Origin: Cellvibrio sp. KY-YJ-3
GTDB lineage: Bacteria > Pseudomonadota > Gammaproteobacteria > Pseudomonadales > Cellvibrionaceae
DNA: 64,000 bases
Assembly: GCF_008806955.1 (NCBI RefSeq)
Contig: NZ_CP031727.1
Location: forward strand, 3,610,001 to 3,674,000
Reading direction: 5' to 3'
Part shown: in pieces, positions 1-9,877 of the stretch
How positions within the stretch are numbered: position 1 is the stretch's first letter
Layout of the letters: each line of letters opens with the position of its first letter
Position numbers and translations under genes: made by a program
Notes under the pieces: generated by a model
What the model saw: the letters and a program-made list of their open reading frames with translations, nothing else
Databases searched by the model: none
Told to the model about the DNA's origin: nothing

Positions 1-368
1 TCGCTGAGGAAACGGTGAATTTGCTCGCTCAGGTTTTCCCACAAATGATGAGTCAGGCACACCTCGCCTTCATGGCAGTTGCCCTTCCCTTCACAGCGAG
101 TGGCGTCGAGCGATTCGCTCACCGCATCCACCACTTGCGCCACTGAAATTTCCGCAGTGCTGCCCATCAGCTGATAGCCGCCGCCGGGGCCGCGTACACT
201 TTTTACCAATTTGAACTGGCGCAGGCGGGCAAATAGCTGCTCTAGGTAGGAGAGGGAAATTCCCTGGCGCACCGAAATATCGGCAAGACTAACCGGCCCC
301 TGATCGCTGTGTAGCGCCAAGTCCAGCATAGCCGTGACGGCATATCGTCCTTTGGTGGTGAGTCTCAT
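1..368 (-). CDS. iscR: Fe-S cluster regulator IscR (3' end outside window)
   Basis: I translated this partial gene from the reverse strand. It begins [19 protein letters not shown] and continues with an Rrf2-family winged helix ([10 protein letters not shown], then [10 protein letters not shown]). The [2Fe-2S] ligand region, Cys-x5-Cys-x5-Cys-x2-His (CEGKGNC, then VCLTHH), is intact near residues 92-107, as in E. coli IscR. About 122 of the usual 160 or so residues are present; the C-terminus runs off the left edge. IscR represses the isc operon when loaded with its cluster, and the iscSUA genes would be expected just outside the window. A type 1 IscR site lies about 80 bp upstream, so autoregulation is likely. 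Confidence 0.93.
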   Translation of the reverse strand, partial: MRLTTKGRYAVTAMLDLALHSDQGPVSLADISVRQGISLSYLEQLFARLRQFKLVKSVRGPGGGYQLMGSTAEISVAQVVDAVSESLDATRCEGKGNCHEGEVCLTHHLWENLSEQIHRFLS

Positions 369-448
369 AACAGCTGAACCCCGTAGCAACAAGGCGCCAG
401 TAGCAGGCGTGAGTGAGGCGATAGCGACCCAATACTAGCCGCTGATCT

Positions 449-473
449 AATTCCGACTATTTTACTCAGGTAT
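449..473 (-). promoter_or_regulatory. IscR type 1 binding site upstream of iscR
   Basis: Read on the minus strand, this 25-base stretch goes ATACCTGAGT, AAAAT, AGTCGGAATT. It matches the published type 1 consensus (ATASYYGACTRWWWYAGTCRRSTAT) at about 21-22 of 25 positions, with mismatches at position 9 and near the 3' end. A -10-like TAGTAT (plus-strand 432-437) lies downstream towards iscR, so the site overlaps the -35 region. That is the expected place for repression by [2Fe-2S]-IscR. Confidence 0.72.
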
Positions 474-531
474 TAGCGCTTTTCCAACTCCCAATATAGC
501 GTCGCGCCGCTATAAGCTTGATTTGACAGGG

Positions 532-1371
532 CTATTCGGCGGATTTATCAGCCGCTTTTACATCCTTGGTGAGTTCACGCATATTCTCCAAACCCGGCTG
601 CTGACCAAACTTGGTCATCACCTTGCCGCTGTAATGGATGTAGTTTTGTACCGCCGTGAGCACACCACGCAGAATATTGAACTCCATTTGATCCATGCGC
701 ACACGGTTATAAAGGCGACGCAAACGGGTCATGGTCTGTTTGGGGTTATCGCGATCCAGAAAATCCAACTCCGCCAAAGTCTGCTCGAGATGTTCGTAAT
801 AACTCTCCATCACCTGGGCTTCCACCGGTGGCATATCCCATTGATGCTGCGGCAGAGTATTTCCTTCAACGGCAGATAAATAAGCCATACGCACTTCGTA
901 GCTAATTACCTGTACGGCGGTGGCGAGATTGAGTGAGCTGTAATCGGGATTGGCAGGGATATGCACGTGATAGTTGCACTTATGCAGCTCTTCGTTGGTC
1001 AGCCCGCGATCTTCACGGCCGAACACAATCGCCACCTCATGGCTACCCGCTTCCGCCCACACGTTTTCGCCACATTGGCGCGGGTCCAGCAAGGGCCAGG
1101 GAATACGGCGCTCACGGGCGCTGGTGCCAACCACCAAGCTGCAGCCAGCAATAGCTTCATCAAGTGTTTCAACCACTACCGCGTCATCCAACACATCGGT
1201 TGCACCGGCGGAGCGCCATACGGCTTTATCAGAAGGGAATTCCTGGGGTGCAACCAGGTACAGGCGCGACAGCCCCATGTTTTTCATCGCACGCGCGGCA
1301 CCACCGATATTGCCCGGGTGACTGGTATTAACCAAAACAATGCGGATGTTGGCAAAAGGCTGGGCGGACAT
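532..1371 (-). CDS. trmJ: tRNA (cytidine/uridine-32-2'-O)-methyltransferase TrmJ
   Basis: SPOUT-class methyltransferase that 2'-O-methylates position 32 in the anticodon loop of several tRNAs, using SAM. The N-terminal motif NTSHPGNIGGAARAMKNMG (about residues 15-33), FGREDRGLTNEEL (about 117-129) and SSLNLATAVQ in the trefoil-knot region are all family signatures. The C-terminal half is the helical TrmJ extension. The 279-residue length is somewhat above the family norm, and the ATG at 1371 gives an N-terminus directly on the fold. In Pseudomonas, as I recall, cysE lies between trmJ and iscR; here only a 163-bp gap separates them. The gene diverges from suhB. Confidence 0.93.
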   Translation of the reverse strand: MSAQPFANIRIVLVNTSHPGNIGGAARAMKNMGLSRLYLVAPQEFPSDKAVWRSAGATDVLDDAVVVETLDEAIAGCSLVVGTSARERRIPWPLLDPRQCGENVWAEAGSHEVAIVFGREDRGLTNEELHKCNYHVHIPANPDYSSLNLATAVQVISYEVRMAYLSAVEGNTLPQHQWDMPPVEAQVMESYYEHLEQTLAELDFLDRDNPKQTMTRLRRLYNRVRMDQMEFNILRGVLTAVQNYIHYSGKVMTKFGQQPGLENMRELTKDVKAADKSAE

Positions 1372-1422
1372 AGGCAGTTCTCGTAGCTGGCGTGAAGGAA
1401 TACAGGGTGCGATGACACAAAA

Positions 1423-1486
1423 GGCGCGCAGTATACAGTCACTTATGACTAGCCTCCAGTAACGACTTGCCGGTATACTGCGCGCC
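1423..1486. promoter_or_regulatory. Perfect 14-bp inverted repeat with divergent -10 elements (trmJ/suhB)
   Basis: The left arm GGCGCGCAGTATAC (1423-1436) and right arm GTATACTGCGCGCC (1473-1486) are exact reverse complements separated by 36 bp. Each arm contains TATACT pointing outward, towards trmJ on the minus strand and suhB on the plus strand. Each TATACT is followed by a GC-rich discriminator (GCGCGCC). The -35 regions are poor (TGGAGG on the minus side, nothing convincing on the plus side). I read this as a symmetrical divergent promoter pair. Binding by a dimeric regulator is an alternative. Confidence 0.5.
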
Positions 1487-1630
1487 CTCGGCGAGAGGTG
1501 TAGGCAGTTGCTGCCTGAATCACCTGCGGCCCCGCTCTTTTACAATCCCTACCCCCTGAACAATCAGGCGCGCTGGTATCCACACATCTTTGGTGATGAC
1601 GCGATACAGCAGCCCATTAATTGGTGCTTT

Positions 1631-2434
1631 ATGGAACCCATGTTAACGATTGCCTTGCGCGCTGGGCGCAAAGCTGCCGAATTGATTGAACGCGCCTTTG
1701 AACGCGTTGATTTATTGACCATCGAAACCAAAAGCCGCAACGACTATGTCACTGAAGTTGATAAAGCCGCGGAAAAAGAAATCATTTATCACCTCCGTAA
1801 AGCCTACCCCGATCACAGCATCCGCGGTGAAGAAGGCGGCCACCAACCCGGCAAGAATCCCGACTACGAATGGATTATTGACCCACTCGATGGCACCACC
1901 AATTTTATTCACGGGGTTCCGCACTTCTCCATCTCCATCGCTTGCAAATACAAAGGCCAGATCGAACACGCCGTTGTTATAGACCCTATTAAACGCGAAG
2001 AATTTACTGCTAGCCGTGGCCGTGGCGCCGCACTCAATGGTCGTCGCCTGCGCGTTTCTGCCCGCCGCAGCCTTGAAGGTGCATTGATTGGCACCGGCAT
2101 TCCTTTTAGCGGTTACGCCCTGGAACATATCGGCCCCTACCTCGCCTGCGTGCAGGAAATTGCCGGGCAAACTTCCGGCATCCGCCGTTGTGGCTCAGCG
2201 GCACTGGATCTAGCCTATGTAGCAGCCGGCCGTTTTGATGCTTTCTGGGAAATGAATTTAAACGAGTGGGATATAGCGGGCGGGATATTGCTGGTGAAAG
2301 AAGCCGGCGGCCTGATCAGCGACTTTAATGGCGGCGGCGATTATCTGGAAACCGGCCATATTGTTTGTGGTGCTCCCAAGGTGTTTAAACCGATTCTGCA
2401 AATCGTGCAAAAAAATCTGGGCCATTTGAAATAA
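1631..2434 (+). CDS. suhB: Inositol-1-monophosphatase / rRNA transcription antitermination factor SuhB
   Basis: Mg2+-dependent inositol monophosphatase family. In E. coli SuhB also joins the Nus complex for rRNA antitermination. The metal-site motifs are intact: E67-E68 (RGEEGG), D84-P-L-D-G-T89 (DPLDGTTNF) and WDIAGG near residue 213. I place the start at the ATG at 1631, giving MEPMLTIALRAGRKAAELI and 267 residues, the same length and N-terminus pattern as E. coli SuhB. The frame stays open upstream to 1508, but that part is not family-like. The transcript would then carry a leader of about 140 nt from the TATACT at 1474. Confidence 0.94.
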   Translation: MEPMLTIALRAGRKAAELIERAFERVDLLTIETKSRNDYVTEVDKAAEKEIIYHLRKAYPDHSIRGEEGGHQPGKNPDYEWIIDPLDGTTNFIHGVPHFSISIACKYKGQIEHAVVIDPIKREEFTASRGRGAALNGRRLRVSARRSLEGALIGTGIPFSGYALEHIGPYLACVQEIAGQTSGIRRCGSAALDLAYVAAGRFDAFWEMNLNEWDIAGGILLVKEAGGLISDFNGGGDYLETGHIVCGAPKVFKPILQIVQKNLGHLK

Positions 2435-2460
2435 ATCTGTTTCACCCAAAAAGATTCATA

Positions 2461-2496
2461 AAAAACGGCGAGCCATTACTGACTCGCCGTTTTTTA
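2461..2496. terminator. Bidirectional intrinsic terminator between suhB and the tetR operon
   Basis: Stem AAAACGGCGAG / CTCGCCGTTTT with a 10-nt loop, flanked by an A-run on the left and a T-run on the right. It sits between the ends of suhB (+) and tetR (-), so it can end transcription in both directions. Confidence 0.85.
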
Positions 2497-2527
2497 TTGC
2501 GCAGGTATCTACCTGTCTACAAACCAA

Positions 2528-3106
2528 TCACGCAGTGGGTTTAACCGCGATAGAATCCCAACTGGCATGAATAATTTGCTCCAACATTGCCTCATCAACA
2601 GTGACAAACCCCTGCAGGGATTTGCGCGCGATTTCAAAATAAGGTTCAAACGCCAGCGAGAATAAAATTTCATCCGGAAAATTTTTTAACACTTGCTGTT
2701 CGCGCCCACGGATGAAAAAGGTAAACAGCGGCTCCAGCACCACTTTTGCCTCCTCGTGACGACTGCGCAATAGATCTGCAGGTAAATGATCAAACTGCCC
2801 TTTGCTTAAAATCATCTCCGGTTGCTGCTGGAATAAACTCCAGAAACGCCGACACATACCCTGAAACTGTTGATACAAAGACATATCCTTCTCCACGGCG
2901 ATAAATACCTCTTCACCGACGGTTGCAATAATTTGGCTGTGTAATTTCTTGATCAAGTCTTCGCGATCCTCGAAATACAAATACACAGTACCGGTAGCAA
3001 CCCCAGCCTCTTTCGCGACATCGCGGATTGAAAAGCCGTGAAAACCACGGCTCGCCAGCAGCTTTAATGTCGCTGCAAGAATTAGATCGCATTTATTCAC
3101 TGTCAT
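2528..3106 (-). CDS. TetR/AcrR-family repressor of the adjacent efflux operon
   Basis: 192 residues. The N-terminal helix-turn-helix (FSIRDVAKEAGVATGTVYLY, residues 25-44) is typical of TetR/AcrR regulators, followed by a divergent all-helical ligand-binding domain. It starts 12 bp after the acrB-like stop codon and is the last gene of acrA-acrB-tetR. The repressor would therefore be co-transcribed with its target pump and control itself. The probable operator is the palindrome at 7507-7528. The inducing ligand cannot be predicted. Confidence 0.88.
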   Translation of the reverse strand: MTVNKCDLILAATLKLLASRGFHGFSIRDVAKEAGVATGTVYLYFEDREDLIKKLHSQIIATVGEEVFIAVEKDMSLYQQFQGMCRRFWSLFQQQPEMILSKGQFDHLPADLLRSRHEEAKVVLEPLFTFFIRGREQQVLKNFPDEILFSLAFEPYFEIARKSLQGFVTVDEAMLEQIIHASWDSIAVKPTA

Positions 3107-3118
3107 AAGCGCTACTCA

Positions 3119-6100
3119 TTACTCAGCTGATTTTTCGGCGGCAACTTTCGCCGGGAACCAGCGCTGAGCCAAGCGAAACACTACAACAAAAAATACCGGC
3201 ACAAAGAAAATCGCAAGCACCGTGGCCGAGAACATACCGCCAAATACCCCAGTGCCGATCGCATTCTGGCTACCTGAACCCGCTCCCGTGCTAATCACCA
3301 GTGGTGTCACACCAAGCATAAATGCCAGCGAGGTCATAATGATGGGGCGCAAACGCATACGCACCGCTTCCATAGTCGCCTGCACCAAATCCATACCCTG
3401 CTCGTAGAGCGCTTTGGCAAATTCCACAATCAAAATGGCATTTTTAGCCGCAAGCCCGATGGTAGTCAGCAAACCAACCTGGAAATACACATCGTTAGAC
3501 AGGCCGCGCGCCATGGCAAATACCACCGCCCCGATAATCCCCAACGGCACCACCAGAATCACCGCAAAAGGTACCGACCAGCTCTCATAGAGTGCAGCCA
3601 GACACAGGAATACAATCAAAATAGACAAGGCATAAAGCAGCGGCGCCTGATTGCCCGACTCGCGTTCTTGCAGCGACATACCAGTCCATTGATAGCCTAT
3701 ACCGGCAGGCAGTTTGGCGATAATCTCCTCGGCAGCCAACATCGCATCACCCGAACTTACACCCGGCGCCCCCTGGCCGATAATATTCAGCGACGGCACC
3801 CCGTTGTAGCGCTCAAGACGCGGTGAACCTGAGATCCAGCGCCCTGAAGTGAATGCTGAAAATGGCACCATTTCACCTTTGTCATTGCGCGCGTACCAAT
3901 TTTTAACGTCTTCCGGCAGCATGCGATATTGGGCGTCACCCTGCACAAATACCTTTTTCACCCGGCCTTTATCGATAAAGTCATTGACGTAGGACGCCGC
4001 CCACACTGTGGAAAAAATGGCATTGATATCGCTGAGCGACACACCCAAAGCAGCCGCTTTTTCCTGATCCACATCCAATTTGAACTGCGGATTATCCTCC
4101 TGACCATTGGGGCGCACGCCCACCAGACGGGTATCCTGCGCGGCCATCCCCAAAAACTGGTTGCGCGCCTGCATCATCGCCTCATGACCTAATCCACCTA
4201 AATCCTGCAACTGCAGATTAAACCCCGATGACGTACCTAGCTGGGTAATCGCAGGTGGCACAAAGGGGAATACCATTGCATCTTTGATTTGTGAGAAGGC
4301 GCCCATGGCACGCGCGGCAATACTTTGTACATGCTGGGATTCATCGGTACGCTCACTCCAATCCTTCATACCCACAAACGCAATGCCGTTATTTTGACCG
4401 CGCCCGCTAAAGCTGAAACCAATCACCGAAAATACCGAGCGGACATTGGCCGATTCATTTTCCAGGTAGTGTTTTTCTATTTGATCCATCACCACCATGG
4501 ACCGCTCTTTGGTCGCCCCCACGGGCAAGGTCATTTGGGTGAACATAATGCCCTGGTCTTCATCGGGCAAAAATGAGCTGGGCAAGCGCATAAACAACAG
4601 ACCCAATACCAATACAATCACCCCATAAATCAGCATGTAGCGACGGGTTTTGCCGAGCATGCCACCCACACTGCGCTGGTAGCCGTCGGTGGCGCGATTA
4701 AAGGTGCGATTAAACCAACCAAAAAAACCGCCTTTTTCATAGTGATCATGACTCACCGGTTTGAGCAAAGTGGCGCAGAGTGCGGGCGTAAGGGTAAGCG
4801 CAACAATCACTGACAACACCATCGCCGACACGATCGTGATGGAGAACTGGCGGTAGATAACGCCAGTCGAACCGCCAAAAAAAGCCATAGGCACAAACAC
4901 CGCTGATAACACCAAGGCGATACCAATCAACGCACCGGTAATTTGCTGCATGGATTTGCGTGTCGCCTCCAGCGGCGAGAGCCCCTCCTCCGCCATTACC
5001 CGCTCGACGTTTTCCACCACCACAATGGCATCATCTACCAGCAAGCCAATCGCCAGTACCATCGCAAACATGGTGAGGGTATTAATCGAAAAACCAAACA
5101 GCGAGAGCACCGCAAAAGTCCCCAGCAATACTACCGGGACCGCGATGGTGGGAATCAAGGTGGCGCGGAAGTTCTGTAGGAACAGATACATCACCAAAAA
5201 CACCAGGATGATCGCTTCAATCAACGTATGGATGACCGACTCAATCGAAAGTTTTACGAAGGGTGTGGTGTCGTAGGGGTAAACAATTTCCAACCCTTGC
5301 GGGAAAAAACCCTGCAGTTCTGCAATACGCTGGCGCACGGCATTAGCCGTATCCAGCGCGTTGGCGCCAGAAGCCAGGGTGATAGCAATACCCGCTGCCG
5401 GACGGTTGTTATATTCGGTTTCAAATTGATAGTTTTCGCCACCCAACTCAATGCGGGAGACATCTTTCAGGCGAATTTGGGAACCATCCTGATTGACGCG
5501 CAGCAGGATGTTGCCAAACTCTTCTGTAGTAGAGAGGCGTGTTTGCACCACAATACTGGCATTAATTTCCTGTCCCGGCAGCGCTGGGGTACCGCCTAAT
5601 TCACCAGCGGCAATTTGGGCATTTTGTGCGCGAATCGCCGTAGCCACATCGCTACTAGTGAGGCTATAGGTCGCGAGCTTATTGGCATCAAGCCAAATGC
5701 GCATGGCGTATTGCGAACCAAATAGCGTGATCTGACCAACACCATTTACCCGGCTGAGTTGATCTTGCACGTTGGCGGCAACATAGTCGGCGATGTCATA
5801 CCTATCCATCAGGCCATCGCCGGACACAAACCCGATCACCATCAGGAAACCGGCCGAGGATTTAGTCACCCGAATACCTTGTTGCTGCACCTCCTGCGGT
5901 AATAAAGGCATGGCTGTTTGCAGCTTATTTTGCACTTGAACCTGAGCGATATCCGGATCGGTGCCCGCCAAAAAAGTGAGGGTTACTTCACCGCGACCAC
6001 TGGATTCACTGGTAGATGACATGTATTGCACGTTATCGATACCGGTTAAACCCTGCTCGATAATCTGGATAACCGTATCCTGCACTGTCTGTGCAGACGC

Positions 6101-6253
6101 ACCGGGGTAGGTCGCACTGATACTGACCGCCGGCGGGGCAACATCAGGGTACTGGGCAACCGGGAGCTTGAAGATGGATAGCGCTCCCGCCAGCATGATG
6201 ATGATAGAAATAACCCAGGCAAATACCGGGCGATCGATAAAAAATCTAGCCAT
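3119..6253 (-). CDS. RND multidrug efflux permease, AcrB/MexB type (HAE1)
   Basis: Inner-membrane proton-drug antiporter of 1044 residues, the normal size for AcrB/MexB. The N-terminus [18 protein letters not shown] and the substrate-pore region match HAE1 transporters. TM4 carries the proton-relay Asp-Asp pair ([17 protein letters not shown], near residue 405). The start lies 3 bp after the adaptor gene's stop codon, so translation is probably coupled. No outer-membrane TolC/OprM gene is nearby, so the pump probably borrows one encoded elsewhere. Named substrates would be guesswork. Confidence 0.95.
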   Translation of the reverse strand: MARFFIDRPVFAWVISIIIMLAGALSIFKLPVAQYPDVAPPAVSISATYPGASAQTVQDTVIQIIEQGLTGIDNVQYMSSTSESSGRGEVTLTFLAGTDPDIAQVQVQNKLQTAMPLLPQEVQQQGIRVTKSSAGFLMVIGFVSGDGLMDRYDIADYVAANVQDQLSRVNGVGQITLFGSQYAMRIWLDANKLATYSLTSSDVATAIRAQNAQIAAGELGGTPALPGQEINASIVVQTRLSTTEEFGNILLRVNQDGSQIRLKDVSRIELGGENYQFETEYNNRPAAGIAITLASGANALDTANAVRQRIAELQGFFPQGLEIVYPYDTTPFVKLSIESVIHTLIEAIILVFLVMYLFLQNFRATLIPTIAVPVVLLGTFAVLSLFGFSINTLTMFAMVLAIGLLVDDAIVVVENVERVMAEEGLSPLEATRKSMQQITGALIGIALVLSAVFVPMAFFGGSTGVIYRQFSITIVSAMVLSVIVALTLTPALCATLLKPVSHDHYEKGGFFGWFNRTFNRATDGYQRSVGGMLGKTRRYMLIYGVIVLVLGLLFMRLPSSFLPDEDQGIMFTQMTLPVGATKERSMVVMDQIEKHYLENESANVRSVFSVIGFSFSGRGQNNGIAFVGMKDWSERTDESQHVQSIAARAMGAFSQIKDAMVFPFVPPAITQLGTSSGFNLQLQDLGGLGHEAMMQARNQFLGMAAQDTRLVGVRPNGQEDNPQFKLDVDQEKAAALGVSLSDINAIFSTVWAASYVNDFIDKGRVKKVFVQGDAQYRMLPEDVKNWYARNDKGEMVPFSAFTSGRWISGSPRLERYNGVPSLNIIGQGAPGVSSGDAMLAAEEIIAKLPAGIGYQWTGMSLQERESGNQAPLLYALSILIVFLCLAALYESWSVPFAVILVVPLGIIGAVVFAMARGLSNDVYFQVGLLTTIGLAAKNAILIVEFAKALYEQGMDLVQATMEAVRMRLRPIIMTSLAFMLGVTPLVISTGAGSGSQNAIGTGVFGGMFSATVLAIFFVPVFFVVVFRLAQRWFPAKVAAEKSAE

Positions 6254-6256
6254 AAG

Positions 6257-7429
6257 TTACTCCCCCGAAACCTTGCTGCCAGATGCAGGAACCGCTTTCG
6301 CCGGAGTGCCGGGTTTCACTTTTTGCAGACCTTCAACAATAACCTGATCGCCTACTGCCAAACCTTCCAGAACCAACCATTGATCGCCAATCGCACGCCC
6401 GACAGTCAACTGACGCAGCTCAACCACACCTTCGGTATTCACGACCATGGCAGTAGCTGCACCTGTTCGATCACGAGTGATTCCGCGTTGGGACACCAAA
6501 ATCGCATTACTGCGAACGCCCTCCTCTACCTGGGTGCGTACAAACATACCCGGTAATAACAGGCGATCCGGGTTGGGAAATTGCGCGCGCAGGTTCACTG
6601 TGCCGGTGGATTCATTTACCCCCACCTCGGCAAATTGCAGCGTACCCTCGTGTTCGTAAACACTGCCGTCATCCAGAAGCAAACGCACCTTGGCGGAGTC
6701 TGCGGCGGCAACCTGACCACTTTTCATTTGACGGCGCAATTGCAACAGCTCGTCAGCCGATTGGGAAACATCCACATAAATAGGATCCAATTGCTGGATA
6801 TTCGCCAGCACATCAGCCTGACCGGCATTCACCAATGCTCCTTCGGTAACAGCAGATTTGCTAATCGCACCATCGATAGGCGCCAAAACCCGGGTGTATT
6901 TCAGGTTGATATTGGCCGTCTCTACCGCGGCTTTGGCTACTGACACGCCGGCTTTTGCCTGATTCAGGGTGGCGAGTGCATCGTCATAGTCCTGCTGACT
7001 TATCGCTTTTATCGCCGCCAAATTTTTGTAACGGGATTCACGTGCGGCCGCCGCTGCAAGCGTAGCCTGACTGCGCGATAACTCCGCCTGGGCACTACTT
7101 AGCGCCGCTTGATAAGTGGCCGGATCAATTTGATACAGCGCTGTGCCCGCCTTGATTTCTGCCCCCTCGGTAAACAAGCGTTTCTGGATTATGCCGCTCA
7201 CCTGGGGACGTACTTCCGCTTTGCGATAGGCAGTGGTGCGACCGGGCAATTCAGTTTGCAGCGGCACATCGCTGCTAGCCACCTGTATCACGCCAACCTC
7301 GGGAACACCGGGCGCTGCCATACCTGCGCCAGGTTTGGCGCCATCGCAGCCCGCGATTAATAGGGCAATCAGGCCTGCAGCGGCCAAATGTACCGGGCGC
7401 CCGGAAGCGGTAAAAAGGTTGGGTAACAT
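6257..7429 (-). CDS. RND efflux periplasmic adaptor lipoprotein, AcrA/MexA type
   Basis: Membrane-fusion protein joining the RND pump to an outer-membrane channel. The start is one of two adjacent ATGs (7432 or 7429) preceded by AAGGAG. I chose 7429 for its spacing; it gives 390 residues. The signal peptide ends in a lipobox (LLIAGC, Cys28), predicting a lipid anchor as in AcrA. A lipoyl half-motif (VRPQVSGIIQKRLFTEGAEIKAG), an alpha-helical hairpin rich in Ala/Gln, a second lipoyl half (VLAPIDGAISKSAVTEGALV) and the beta-barrel domain follow in order. Confidence 0.94.
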   Translation of the reverse strand: MLPNLFTASGRPVHLAAAGLIALLIAGCDGAKPGAGMAAPGVPEVGVIQVASSDVPLQTELPGRTTAYRKAEVRPQVSGIIQKRLFTEGAEIKAGTALYQIDPATYQAALSSAQAELSRSQATLAAAAARESRYKNLAAIKAISQQDYDDALATLNQAKAGVSVAKAAVETANINLKYTRVLAPIDGAISKSAVTEGALVNAGQADVLANIQQLDPIYVDVSQSADELLQLRRQMKSGQVAAADSAKVRLLLDDGSVYEHEGTLQFAEVGVNESTGTVNLRAQFPNPDRLLLPGMFVRTQVEEGVRSNAILVSQRGITRDRTGAATAMVVNTEGVVELRQLTVGRAIGDQWLVLEGLAVGDQVIVEGLQKVKPGTPAKAVPASGSKVSGE

Positions 7430-7506
7430 CATTAACTCCTTAAACAGGTCGCGGCCAACAAGCGGGCCGGAAGACAGCAATCAAGAACCGGAAAGGGAAA
7501 TACATC

Positions 7507-7528
7507 AAAATGAACATTTGTTCATTTT
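7507..7528. promoter_or_regulatory. Palindromic operator upstream of the acrA-acrB-tetR operon
   Basis: Perfect 10-bp arms AAAATGAACA and TGTTCATTTT flank a TT centre, about 80-100 bp upstream of the adaptor ATG. The core TGAACA-N2-TGTTCA has the size and symmetry of a TetR-family operator, and the only local regulator is the TetR protein of this operon. The other contents of the 294-bp gap (7433-7726) are unremarkable. Confidence 0.7.
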
Positions 7529-7726
7529 TTGGATAATAGAGGTTTGTCAGGTAAACGCCACCTGAATTTGCACTAATTAACTTTAATGAAAATATCCACA
7601 CGAAATCCGTGCGAAGCGCAGTTAAAACAGCCAAAAGCACCAGAATCGTTAATCGCAAAGCAATTACCGGTTCCAGTGAAAGTAGAAAATGGATTATTCA
7701 GAAGTAATTAGTCGCTCAGTGAGCTG

Positions 7727-9737
7727 CTAATTGTCATGCAGGAGTTTATTAAACACGTCGATCAACCGATGAATATCTACCGGTTTAGTCAGATAATCAA
7801 AAAAGCCGGCCTTACGCCCGCGCTCTACATCGTAGGGCATGGCATTCGCCGACAAACCAATCACTGGCACTGCCGCGATCGAGAGATCATTTTTCAATAC
7901 GCTCAATACTTCGTAGCCATCCATGCCCGGCAGATTGATATCCAAAATAACCAGATCAGGGTTCAAACTGCGCGCTTTATAAATCCCTAAAAATGCCTCT
8001 TCAGCCACTTCCAGCTCAAGCTGGGGATAGCGATCAAAGATCTGCTGCAACAGGCGCACATTGGTGGGGTTATCCTCTACATAAAGGACTTTGCAGCGGC
8101 GCTTAACATTCAAAGTGGCCGGGGTGTAATCTTTATTGCTGGATAATTTTTTAATGGGCTCATCATTCCATTCAGTAGCCACGGGAAAATCAATCCAAAA
8201 TGTGGTTCCTACCCCTTCAGCACTGACGAAATCGAGCTTGCCCTTCATCATTTCCACCAGCTGTTTGGTGATTACCAAACCAACACCGGAACCTTCAATA
8301 TTGGAATTTTCCGCACTTAAGCGATTAAACGGCTGAAATACCTCATTTTGACGCTGTATGGGAATACCGCGACCCGTATCACGCACACTGATCCGCAGCT
8401 CTTGGCCCTCCTGCATGCTCAGTTGAACCTCTACCTCACCGCCAACATGATTGTATTTAACCGCATTACTGAGCAGGTTGAGCAACACCTGCTTGACTCG
8501 CACATTGTCCGCAACAACGTAGGTATTATTAAATTGCGCCACAGTCGCCACCAACCGAATGCCCTTGGCATCCGCTTGAGGCTGCACCAAGGTAAAACAC
8601 TCACTGATCAGGCGCGACACCAAAACCGGCTCAAGCGACACGGTCATATTGCCCGATTCAATTTTGGCCAGATCCAGCACATCATTAATCAGCTGCAATA
8701 AATGCTCGCCCGCCTTACGGATTTCACGCACATTTTCAATTTGCTGGGGCTTGAGGTTGCCATCGTATTCAAACAGCTGGGTATAACCCAAAATCGCATT
8801 CAACGGCGTGCGCAGTTCATGGCTCATGCTGGACAAAAATTCAGACTTGGCGCGGTTGGCCTGCTCGGCCTGCTCTTTGGCTTGAATAACCCGCTCTTCC
8901 GCGCGCTTGATTTCGGTGATATCCATATTGCTGCCGGACATCATAATCGGCTGGCCTTTTTCATTAAAAACAGCACGGCCACGGCCGCGGATCCAACGAA
9001 TATCACCTTGCTGGCTCACCAAACGGTATTCGACATCAAAGGGCGCACGACCGGCCATATGTTCAATCAGCGCATTATCAAAAATAGGTAAATCTTGCGG
9101 AAAAATATGTTTGCGCCAGATTTTCAGGCGGTCCTCACCCTCGGTGAGCACATCGTCCAAATCATCGTAACCCAGCAGCTCCCAGCAGCGATGGGAGAAA
9201 TGAAACCCACCGCGATCGGCATACCACTCCCAGATGCCATCACTCGACGCCTGGATAATTCGCACTTGCCTCGCCTCACTTTCGCGTAGCGCTGCCTCAA
9301 CTTTTTTAATTTCGGTGATATCAAAATTCACCCCGGACATGATGGTGGCATGCCCCTGCTCGTCGCGCAGTGAGTCGGCGCGCACTTGCGTCCAGATATA
9401 ATCACCCGACTTGGTTCTAATACGATAAGACACATCCAGCGGCCGCCCGGTACGCAAGTGCTGACGTGCCGCTTCAATCGCATAATCGCGATCATCCGGG
9501 TGCATATACATCAGCACTTTTCCCGCATCGCTGATACTCTCGGCATCTTCAGCGCCATACCCCAAACGCTCCCAAAACCCCCCCCGACCATTCGATATGC
9601 TGGGTGTGCAGATTCCACTCCCAAAAACCATAGCCACTGCCATTGAATATGCGCTGAAAACGCCCCACAGTTTCACGCAGCAATTCAATATCATTGCTGG
9701 TTTGTAGTGAGGGGCTGAAGCTGATGTGTTCGATCAT
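7727..9737 (-). CDS. PAS-PAS hybrid sensor histidine kinase with receiver domain, frameshifted near the N-terminus
   Basis: Domains in order: a PAS/PAC sensor (RIFNGSGYGFWEWN to DITEIKKVEAAL), a second PAS/PAC (IIQASSDGIWEW to DITEIKRAEERV), HisKA (SMSHELRTPLNAILGY, phospho-His near residue 306), an HATPase (N- and G-boxes, DTGRGIP, GSGVGL) and a receiver (LYVEDNPTNVR, VILDINLPGMDGYE, Asp near 600; TKPVD). The first 50 or so residues are in another frame: a run of eight G's (plus-strand C8, 9578-9585) replaces the seven needed. With seven, WSGGFWERLGYG joins cleanly and the gene from ATG 9737 encodes 669 residues. No transmembrane segment is seen, so it is probably a cytoplasmic sensor. Downstream frames might still be expressed from an internal start. 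Confidence 0.82.
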
Positions 9738-9826
9738 AGGAGTTTGCAGGGAATTGAGAGATGGCTTTGACGATACCCGAGATACTGCAATTGCACAATC
9801 CGCGATAAATTGGCAGATCAGAAACG

Positions 9827-9852
9827 ACAACAGCGCCTGCAGGCGCTGTTGT
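9827..9852 (-). terminator. Hairpin after secF, possible terminator
   Basis: 11-bp perfect stem (ACAACAGCGCC / GGCGCTGTTGT) with a TGCA loop, 25 bp downstream of the secF stop codon. The U-tract on the minus strand is weak (CGTTTC), so termination may be partial or only the 3' end may be protected. Confidence 0.55.
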
Positions 9853-9877
9853 TGAGTAAATCCAATAAAACAAAAAG

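Noticed and set aside
1508-1630. N-terminal extension of SuhB from 1508
   Set aside because: It starts at a TTG with no RBS, and the ATG at 1631 restores the E. coli length and N-terminus.
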